DNA from: Gemmatimonadota bacterium
Lineage (GTDB): Bacteria > Gemmatimonadota > Gemmatimonadetes > Gemmatimonadales > GWC2-71-9
Direction of reading: 5' to 3'
DNA: 5,923 nucleotides
NCBI GenBank assembly: GCA_016880225.1
Contig: JAEHDT010000004.1
Location: 1 to 5,923 of the forward strand
The notes beneath the pieces are model-generated. The model made no database searches and had not been told where the DNA came from. It saw nothing but the letters and a program-made list of their open reading frames with translations. Both the position numbers and the translations under genes were made by a program. Every line of letters begins with the position of its first letter. Position 1 is the stretch's first letter. Shown here piece after piece: positions 1-5,024 of this stretch.

Positions 1-1146
1 CACCAGCCGGTCGCCGGCGCGGGGCGGCCGCACCGCCCACTCGCCGCCCGCGATCCACGTGGTCCAGTCGCTGCGCGGCAACCGCGCGGGCGCGGCGCCG
101 GGCGACCACTCCACCTGAAAGGCCCCAAACACAGCGCTGCCCCCCTCGCCATCCCCCACCACGTCCCCAACCTCCCCGACCTCCCGTGCGTCGGCACGGC
201 CTACCCGCAGGCGCTCGAATGCAACCTCCGCCACCCAGCCGTTGCCCAGCTGTTGCCGCCGCCCGGACGGACGGCGCGACAGGGCCACGAGCCGGCGCGC
301 CCGGCGGATGCCGAGCACCAACCCGGCGCGTCGCGCCGCGGCGCGCACCAGCGCGACGGACAACGCGTCATCATAGCGGGCCAGTCCCCCCCGGGCAACG
401 TCGAAGCCGTGCGCTCCGAAGCGCAACGCGAGTTCGGGCAAGTGGTCGAGCGCGCGGTCCCACGCGCGGCGCTCCAGCGCCGCCGCCTGGCCGGCGCGCA
501 CCACGTCGTCGCCCAGACGCGCCCCCAAACGGCCGGCGGCGAGCGGCAGCAGCACCGTGCGGACCCAGCTGCGCAGGTGACCCGGGTCGCGATTGGCGGG
601 GTCGTCGTGCACGGGCAGGCGACGCGCGGCGACGTGCGCCGCGAGCTCGGCCTTGGTGAACGGCAGGAGTGGCCGCACCAGGCCGCCGCGTCCCCGCGCG
701 GGAATGCCCGCCAGGCCAGCGGGGGCGCTGCCGCGCAGCAGCCGCAGGACGATGGTCTCGATCTGGTCGTCGCGTTGGTGCGCGGTGACGAGGTAGCTCG
801 CCCCGTGGCGCCGCTTGACCTCTCCGAGCCACGCGTACCGCGCCCGGCGGGCCGCGGTCTCGGTCGCCTTGGGTCCCAACCCCAGCTCGCCCAGCTCGAA
901 GGGGAGTCCGTAGCGCCGCGCCAAGTCGCCCACCGCACGTGCCACCGTGCGACTGTCCGCCCCAATCCCGTGATCCGCATGCGCCACGACCAGCGACAGC
1001 CCGAGCGCGGCGGCGCGCGGCTGCAACAGGTCGAGCAGAGCCACCGAATCGGCGCCACCCGATACCGCCAGCACGGCAATCCCCGGCGTCGGGAACAGCC
1101 GGCGCCTGGCCAGGTGGCGCTCGAACCGGGAGGGCAGCGAGGTCAT
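1..1146 (-). CDS. tilS: tRNA(Ile)-lysidine synthetase TilS, 3' end beyond the window
   Basis: TilS ligates lysine to C34 of the CAT-anticodon tRNA-Ile2 in the cytoplasm using ATP. This makes the tRNA read AUA and be charged with Ile. The frame is open from ATG 1146 to base 1 (382 codons), so the C-terminus is cut off by the window edge. Visible motifs are the PP-loop SGGADS (residues 29-34), HADHG (56-60), ATETAARRARY (94-104), TAHQRDDQIET (121-131), RGSAPAGLAGIP (138-149), VRPLLPFTKAEL (157-168) and DDPANRD (181-187) followed by RSWVR (192-196). The C-terminal domain begins near 366-382 with WAVRPPRAGDRL. An acidic, Gly-rich stretch at 321-337 lies in the linker before that domain and is encoded by a G-rich repeat. 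ATG 1146 is chosen because the PP-loop then sits at the usual distance from the N-terminus. No Shine-Dalgarno is visible, and a TATACT lies 5 nt upstream. In many bacteria hpt and ftsH follow tilS, but that region is outside the window. Confidence 0.95.
   Translation of the reverse strand, partial: MTSLPSRFERHLARRRLFPTPGIAVLAVSGGADSVALLDLLQPRAAALGLSLVVAHADHGIGADSRTVARAVGDLARRYGLPFELGELGLGPKATETAARRARYAWLGEVKRRHGASYLVTAHQRDDQIETIVLRLLRGSAPAGLAGIPARGRGGLVRPLLPFTKAELAAHVAARRLPVHDDPANRDPGHLRSWVRTVLLPLAAGRLGARLGDDVVRAGQAAALERRAWDRALDHLPELALRFGAHGFDVARGGLARYDDALSVALVRAAARRAGLVLGIRRARRLVALSRRPSGRRQQLGNGWVAEVAFERLRVGRADAREVGEVGDVVGDGEGGSAVFGAFQVEWSPGAAPARLPRSDWTTWIAGGEWAVRPPRAGDRLV
140..185 (-). repeat. 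G-rich degenerate 9-bp tandem repeat / predicted G-quadruplex in the tilS coding strand
   Basis: On the minus strand this has five G-runs of at least 3 (complementary C-runs at 183-185, 174-177, 165-168, 153-157 and 140-145). The loops are 5, 5, 7 and 7 nt, which meets the usual G3+N1-7 rule. It also reads as a degenerate 9-bp repeat (GAGGTCGGG, GAGGTTGGG, GACGTGGTG), giving the peptide EVGEVGDVVGDGEGG at TilS residues 322-336. Because the G-rich strand is the coding strand, the structure could form in the mRNA as well as in DNA. Folding is inferred, not shown. Confidence 0.6.
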
Positions 1147-1151
1147 GCTGA

Positions 1152-1164
1152 AGTATAAATGATA
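1152..1164 (-). promoter_or_regulatory. Candidate tilS -10 region
   Basis: An AT-rich block stands out in an otherwise very GC-rich 76-bp divergent spacer. Read on the minus strand it offers TATACT (1157 to 1152) and TATCAT (1164 to 1159), each matching 5 of 6 bases of the sigma-70 -10 consensus. Using TATACT, transcription would start at about the A of the tilS ATG (1146), giving a leaderless mRNA. This fits the lack of a Shine-Dalgarno. No good -35 is seen at 16-18 bp. On the plus strand the same block contains TATAAA (1154-1159), which could instead serve the divergent operon. Confidence 0.4.
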
Positions 1165-1185
1165 GGGACGCCCCGCGGGCGCGCC

Positions 1186-1215
1186 TTGCCCGGCCCCCGG
1201 CGGGAGCCGTAGATA
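1186..1215 (+). promoter_or_regulatory. Weak candidate promoter of the flavin reductase-DUF5916 operon
   Basis: TTGCCC (1186-1191) is followed after 18 bp by TAGATA (1210-1215), and the start codon is at 1223. If used, this would give a very short or absent leader. The -10 is a poor match. The alternative is TATAAA at 1154-1159, which would give a leader of roughly 57 nt but has no recognisable -35. A GGGG at 1217-1220 lies only 2 nt from the ATG, too close for a normal Shine-Dalgarno. Confidence 0.3.
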
Positions 1216-1222
1216 TGGGGCC

Positions 1223-1831
1223 ATGCCAATTCTGCAGCCCGACACCGTCTACCAGTTGCTCCGCAACATCACTTCGCCCGTGGTGGCGATCACCTCGGAG
1301 CGCGACGGCAAGCGCAACGGCATGATCTCCGACAGCGCGGTCCGCGCTTCGATCGCGCCCACGGTCCCGCGCCTCTCCGTCTACATCCACAAGTTCAACT
1401 TCAGTCACGATCTGATCTTCGAGACGGGGCGGTTCGTGCTGCACCTCCTGCGGGACGACCAGTTCGAGCTGATCCACCGCCTCGGCTTCGCGAGCGGGCG
1501 CGCGAGCGACAAGCTCGCCGGCGTGCCGCACCGGCTGGGCGAGCTGGGAGTGCCGGTGCTCGACGACTGCTACGCGCATTTCGAGTGTCGGGTGGTGAAC
1601 GTGATGGACGTGGGGAGCTCCACCTGCTTCCTCGGCGACGTGGTGGCAGTGGGTTACGGAGCCGCCCGGGGTCCGCAGGGCGCGGTGATGACGGCGGCGT
1701 ATTTCAGGGCGCACATGCCGGCCACGTGGCGCGCGCAGTACGAGAGGCTGCTCGAAGCCGCCCAAGCCTACGCCGCGGAGCGGGCGCGGGACATACGACC
1801 CGTGATCTGGCGAGGGCTCGAGCGGAGCTAG
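1223..1831 (+). CDS. Flavin reductase-like, FMN-binding domain protein
   Basis: This is a 202-residue protein of the flavin reductase-like split-barrel family (Pfam Flavin_Reduct). These cytoplasmic proteins bind FMN and usually pass electrons from NAD(P)H to free flavin or to a partner oxygenase. The family signature is visible: SPVVAITSERDGKRNGMISDSA (residues 18-39, the flavin-binding strand and loop), PRLSVYIHK (49-57) and SHDLIFETGRFVLHLL (61-76), then a region ending with FECRVVNVMDVGSSTCFLGDV (120-140) near the dimer or flavin edge. The C-terminal helix (residues about 168-190) is Ala- and Arg-rich. Its length is normal for the family. The start is the first in-frame ATG, with no alternative found upstream. 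The gene ends in TAG directly against the ATG of the next gene, so the two are probably co-transcribed. The physiological electron acceptor cannot be told from sequence. Confidence 0.88.
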   Translation: MPILQPDTVYQLLRNITSPVVAITSERDGKRNGMISDSAVRASIAPTVPRLSVYIHKFNFSHDLIFETGRFVLHLLRDDQFELIHRLGFASGRASDKLAGVPHRLGELGVPVLDDCYAHFECRVVNVMDVGSSTCFLGDVVAVGYGAARGPQGAVMTAAYFRAHMPATWRAQYERLLEAAQAYAAERARDIRPVIWRGLERS

Positions 1832-4168
1832 ATGCTCGTTCCGCTGCTGGCTCTGCTGCAAGGCGGCGTGACGGGCCCGCCGCGCTACTCGGGGCGGGAC
1901 GGCGAGTTGCGGGTCGCGGTCCCGCGGTTCGATGGCGCCGTGGCGGTGGACGGTGCGCTCGACGAGCCCCAGTGGGCCGACGCCGCCCGCCTCACCGGGT
2001 TCTCGCAGTACGCCCCGGTGGACGGCCGCCCGGCGGAGGACTCGACCGAGGTGCTCGTGTGGTACTCGAACACCGCCGTGTACTTCGGGGTGCGTGCGTT
2101 CGAGTCGCACGGCGCGGTCCACGCGACGCTCGCCGACCGCGACAAGATCAGTGCCGACGACTACGTGGAGATCCTGCTCGACACCTTCAACGACCACCGC
2201 CAGGCCATTGCGTTCGGCGTCAACCCGCTCGGCATTCAGTCCGACGGCGTGCTGAACGAGGGAACGCGGTCCGGGGTGAGCGGGTACGGCGGCGCGACAC
2301 GCGACACCGTGGATCTGTCGGCCGACTTCGTGTACCAGTCGAAGGGACGCGTGACCGCGGCGGGCTACGAGGTGGAGATCCGCATCCCCTTCAAGAGCCT
2401 GCGCTACCAGCCCCGCGCCTCACAGGACTGGGGGCTCAACGTGATCCGCCAGGTGCAGCACTCGGGCTATCAGGACACGTGGACGCCGGCGCGGCGCGCG
2501 GCCACATCGTTCCTGCGTCAGTCCGGCACGCTGGCCGGCCTCAGCGAGCTGCGGCGCGGGCTGGTGCTCGACGTCAATCCGGAGGCCACCGGCAAGGCCG
2601 ACGGCGCCCCGGCCGCGGCCGGCTGGCGCTACAGCGCCACCGGCCCCGAGCTCGGCGGCAACGTGCGCTGGGGGATCACCAACAACCTGACGCTCACCGG
2701 CACGGCCAACCCCGACTTCTCGCAGGTCGAGGCGGACGCGGGACAGCTGCAGTTCGATCCGCGCCAGGCGCTCTTTTTTCCCGAGAAGCGACCGTTCTTT
2801 CTCGAGGGGCTGGAGCAGTTCGACACGCCCAACACCCTGATCTACACGCGGCGCCTGGTGCAGCCGGTGGCGGCGCTCAAGCTCACCGGCAAGGTCTCGG
2901 GGACCAACGTGGGGGCGCTGTTCGCCCTCGACGACCACGCTGCGTCGGCGAGCGGGAGCGACCATCCCCGCTACGGCATCGTGCGGCTGCGGCGCGATCT
3001 CCTGGGACAATCGACCGCCGGACTCGTGTACACCGACCGGATCGACGGCGCGGGATACAACCGCGTCGCCGAAGTCGACACGCGGCTCGTGTTCGGTACG
3101 ATCTACGCCCTGGCACTGCAGGGGGCGGAGAGCTTCACACGCGCGGGTGGCAGCACGACGCAGGCACCGCTGTGGCAGGCGACGTTCGACCGCAACGGGC
3201 GCAGCCTCGCGTTCCACTACGGCATCTCGGGAATCCACCCCGATTTCGTGGCGGCGAGCGGCTTCATCGCGCGGCCGGGGATCGTCACGTCCACGATCGA
3301 CCATCGCGTGACGTTGTACGGCCGGCCGGGCGCGGGCCTCGAGAGCTGGACCGGCGACGTGTTTCTGTTCGGCAGATGGAAGTACGACACCTTCACGGAA
3401 GGACGCACGGCGGATGACCGCGAGCTGCATCTCAACCTGACGGGCGTGCTGCGCGGCGGCTGGACCGTCACGAGCGGGGTGTTCTTCGAGTCGTTCGGGT
3501 ACGATCCCGAGCTGTACAAAGACTACGCGCTGGAGCACACGGTGGGGGGCGTCACCGACACGGTGCCGTTCGTCGGCACGCCGCACATCGCGAACCTCGA
3601 CCTGCTGCTCAACCTCGCCACGCCGCAATTCAAGCGCTTTTCCGGGACCCTGCTGCTGCTTCCCGCGATCCAGGACGAGAACTTCTTCGAATGGGCGCCG
3701 GCGCGGATCCTGATCGTGCAGGCGACCGGCGACTGGCGCCCCACCGACCAGCTGCGCATCAGCGCGAGCTACGACCACCAGCAGTACTGGCGCAAGACCG
3801 ACGGGAGCACCGTGGGACTACGCCGCATCCCGCGTCTGAAGCTCGAGTATCAGCTGTCGCGCCCGGTGTTCGTGCGCCTGGTGGGGCAGTACGACTCGCA
3901 GCGGCAGGACTCGCTGCGTGATGATTCCCGCAGCAACGGTCCCATTCTCATCCGCGACCCGGCCACCGGCGCGTACACGCGCGCCGCCGCGCGCAGCGAC
4001 AACGCCCTCCGCCTCGACTGGCTCGTGTCCTACCACCCGACGCCGGGCACCGTGATCTACGCGGGGTACGGGAACAGCCTGACGGAGCCCGATGCGCTCG
4101 CGTTCCGCGACCTGCGCCGCACCAGCGACGGGTTCTTCGTGAAGCTGAGCTACTTGTTCCGGATGTAG
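1832..4168 (+). CDS. CBM9-like / DUF5916 outer-membrane beta-barrel protein
   Basis: This 778-residue protein has the two-part architecture of the DUF5916 family. An N-terminal carbohydrate-binding-9-like beta-sandwich covers about residues 32-235, with motifs VDGALDEPQWADAA (39-52), STEVLVWYSNTAVYFGVRAF (71-90), DYVEILLDTFNDHRQAIAFG (110-129) and YEVEIRIPFKSLRY (179-192). A C-terminal region expected to form an outer-membrane beta-barrel follows, with NPDFSQVEADAGQLQF (293-308), FFPEKRPFFLEG (315-326), YTRR (338-341) and ALKLTGK (348-354). It ends in the beta-signal-like strand FFVKLSYLFRM. Its function is unknown; a surface role in glycan or polymer handling is only a guess. The start is fixed because the codon before ATG 1832 is an in-frame TAG. 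GGAG (1824-1827) lies 4 nt upstream, inside the previous gene. The leader MLVPLLALLQGG is hydrophobic but short and has no basic residue. The frame is intact throughout. Confidence 0.9.
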   Translation: MLVPLLALLQGGVTGPPRYSGRDGELRVAVPRFDGAVAVDGALDEPQWADAARLTGFSQYAPVDGRPAEDSTEVLVWYSNTAVYFGVRAFESHGAVHATLADRDKISADDYVEILLDTFNDHRQAIAFGVNPLGIQSDGVLNEGTRSGVSGYGGATRDTVDLSADFVYQSKGRVTAAGYEVEIRIPFKSLRYQPRASQDWGLNVIRQVQHSGYQDTWTPARRAATSFLRQSGTLAGLSELRRGLVLDVNPEATGKADGAPAAAGWRYSATGPELGGNVRWGITNNLTLTGTANPDFSQVEADAGQLQFDPRQALFFPEKRPFFLEGLEQFDTPNTLIYTRRLVQPVAALKLTGKVSGTNVGALFALDDHAASASGSDHPRYGIVRLRRDLLGQSTAGLVYTDRIDGAGYNRVAEVDTRLVFGTIYALALQGAESFTRAGGSTTQAPLWQATFDRNGRSLAFHYGISGIHPDFVAASGFIARPGIVTSTIDHRVTLYGRPGAGLESWTGDVFLFGRWKYDTFTEGRTADDRELHLNLTGVLRGGWTVTSGVFFESFGYDPELYKDYALEHTVGGVTDTVPFVGTPHIANLDLLLNLATPQFKRFSGTLLLLPAIQDENFFEWAPARILIVQATGDWRPTDQLRISASYDHQQYWRKTDGSTVGLRRIPRLKLEYQLSRPVFVRLVGQYDSQRQDSLRDDSRSNGPILIRDPATGAYTRAAARSDNALRLDWLVSYHPTPGTVIYAGYGNSLTEPDALAFRDLRRTSDGFFVKLSYLFRM

Positions 4169-4175
4169 CCGGCGC

Positions 4176-4688
4176 TCAGAACGCGACCGACACGCCGACA
4201 CCGACGCCGTGTCGCGTCGTCATGACCGCAACGCCCACCTCCTCCGGGTAGACGCGCTCCCACCGCTCGCTCCGGACGAGAACGCCGACGAGCGCGCCGA
4301 ACACGAGGCCGGTCCCACCGAGCAGCAGTGCGCCGCCGCCCGCGCCGGGGCAAAGGAAGTCGTCCTGGCAGCTCGAGCCCGCCGCCGCGCCCACGATTCC
4401 GCCGAAGACCAGGCCTGCCAGCGCGCCGGACCCGGCGTGCCCGTGGCGGCCGAGGCTCGCCTCGACACTCGTCACGTCCGTACGGGCGACTGCGACCGGG
4501 GCGGAGTTCGAGTCCGCCTGAACGCGGAGTGAGTCCCGGTCCTGACCCAGGAGCACCCCGATGACGGGACGGTGGCTGGACTGAGGCGTGAGGCGAACGC
4601 GCTCGCCGGCGGCGATCGCGAGGGTGTCCTGGGCGGCGACGTTCTGTGCTACAGTGGCAAGCACGACCAACACGGTGAGCCGGCGCAT
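4176..4688 (-). CDS. Small exported glycine-zipper protein, function unknown
   Basis: I do not recognise a named family, but the plan is familiar from hypothetical proteins in Gemmatimonadota and Acidobacteriota. This is a 170-residue protein. Residues 1-19 are a signal peptide (MRRLTVLVVLATVAQNVAA, probable cleavage VAA|QD). Residues 28-78 look like a small beta-domain (GERVRLTP... VIGVLLGQDRDSLRVQ... VTSVEASLG). Two Gly/Ala-rich hydrophobic segments follow at 86-105 and 115-138, typical of glycine zippers, joined by a short loop with two cysteines in a CX5C arrangement (C107, C113). The tail contains ERWERVYP (141-148) and ends VGVGVSVAF. ATG 4688 is preferred over the in-frame ATG 4739, since it places the signal peptide at the N-terminus and has GGGGAG 6 nt upstream. 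The gene is convergent with the DUF5916 gene, with 7 bp between stop codons. An envelope location is inferred. Confidence 0.75.
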   Translation of the reverse strand: MRRLTVLVVLATVAQNVAAQDTLAIAAGERVRLTPQSSHRPVIGVLLGQDRDSLRVQADSNSAPVAVARTDVTSVEASLGRHGHAGSGALAGLVFGGIVGAAAGSSCQDDFLCPGAGGGALLLGGTGLVFGALVGVLVRSERWERVYPEEVGVAVMTTRHGVGVGVSVAF

Positions 4689-4694
4689 GGCAAA

Positions 4695-4700
4695 CTCCCC
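4695..4700 (-). promoter_or_regulatory. Ribosome-binding site deciding the start of the glycine-zipper gene
   Basis: On the minus strand GGGGAG is followed by 6 nt and then ATG 4688. It supports the start that exposes the signal peptide rather than the ATG at 4739, and it is the clearest Shine-Dalgarno of the window. Confidence 0.65.
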
Positions 4701-4727
4701 AGTATGGAAGCTGCGCCAACTGTGCAA
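4701..4727 (-). promoter_or_regulatory. Weak candidate promoter of the glycine-zipper gene
   Basis: TTGCAC (4727 to 4722) and CATACT (4706 to 4701) are spaced by 15 bp, shorter than the preferred 17. A start about 7 nt past CATACT would fall between the GGGGAG site and the ATG, which conflicts with use of that Shine-Dalgarno. Read-through from the tRNA gene, whose 3' end lies 79 bp upstream of the start codon, is an alternative source of transcript. Confidence 0.25.
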
Positions 4728-4767
4728 CCCGTGGGTCAAGCGGCAATCAAGGCCACGCGGGCTCGAA

Positions 4768-4841
4768 TAGCAGGGGCGGGACTCGAACCCGCGACCCCGG
4801 CATTATGAGTGCCGTGCTCTAACCACCTGAGCTACCCTGCC
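4768..4841 (-). tRNA. tRNA-Met (CAT), probably elongator
   Basis: This is a complete 74-nt cloverleaf on the minus strand. The acceptor is GGCAGGG with CCCTGCT; the D-stem is GCTC/GAGC with the 9-nt loop AGGTGGTTA. The anticodon stem is CGGCA/TGCCG with loop CTCATAA (anticodon CAT at 4807-4805). The variable loop is GGGTC, the T-stem GCGGG/CCCGC with loop TTCGAGT, and the discriminator base A. The CCA end is not encoded. The D-loop length and the GGGTC variable loop match E. coli elongator tRNA-Met better than tRNA-Ile2, which has an 8-nt D-loop and TGGTC. The initiator is excluded because the initiator-type run of three G-C pairs in the anticodon stem is absent and D-loop and acceptor differ. 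The terminal pair G1-U72 is a wobble. An Ile2 identity cannot be fully ruled out by eye. Confidence 0.93.
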
Positions 4842-4856
4842 CCAACAGCTGGGGGG

Positions 4857-4885
4857 AGCCTAACCGCGCTTTCGCTCTTGGTCAA
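4857..4885 (-). promoter_or_regulatory. Promoter of the tRNA-Met gene
   Basis: On the minus strand TTGACC (4885 to 4880) is followed after exactly 17 bp by TAGGCT (4862 to 4857). Next comes a C-rich stretch of the kind seen at stable-RNA promoters, which often have GC-rich discriminators. The expected start is at about A4850, leaving a 5' leader of roughly 9 nt for RNase P removal. It is the best sigma-70-type promoter in the window. Confidence 0.65.
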
Positions 4886-5024
4886 CTCGAGGCGTTGAGC
4901 GGCCGACACACCCGTTGCCTCGACTCCACAGCTCGCCCGCGCAGACCTCCCCGACCCCCGCGGGGCACGTTCCACCGGGCACGCCGAGGCGGTGCGACGC
5001 TTGCATCCCCCGTGCGGCAAGGCC

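Noticed and set aside
1215..1217. ATG just upstream of the flavin reductase start, with GGGAG 8 nt before it
   Set aside because: It is out of frame with the gene and soon meets a stop, giving only a short peptide with no support.
371..2197. 608-codon minus-strand open frame
   Set aside because: It runs antisense to the operon and in the wrong frame through tilS, with a low-complexity product and no domain.
1585..3417. 610-codon plus-strand open frame overlapping the flavin reductase and DUF5916 genes
   Set aside because: Arg-, Gly- and Ala-rich with no recognisable motif, and it lies across two convincing genes in another frame. Such long shadow frames are expected at this GC content.
2420..3778. 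452-codon minus-strand open frame antisense to the DUF5916 gene
   Set aside because: Rich in Arg, Val, Glu and His as expected from reverse reading of GC-biased codons; no family features and no start signal.
4689..4739. Longer start (ATG 4739) for the glycine-zipper gene
   Set aside because: It adds 17 residues ahead of a standard signal peptide and lacks a Shine-Dalgarno, whereas ATG 4688 has GGGGAG at good spacing.
4719..4767. Possible terminator hairpin downstream of the tRNA
   Set aside because: The only stem found (CCCG-TGG with CCACGGG) needs a 2-nt bulge and a long loop, and no T-tract follows.
4572..4808. Plus-strand open frame ending in AGLEPATPAL
   Set aside because: The end is the antisense translation of a tRNA T-arm, a well-known annotation artefact, and the rest is antisense to the glycine-zipper gene.
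4956..4965. CCCCGCGGGG palindrome
   Set aside because: A perfect 10-bp palindrome of only G and C is not unusual at this composition, so it is not listed as an operator.
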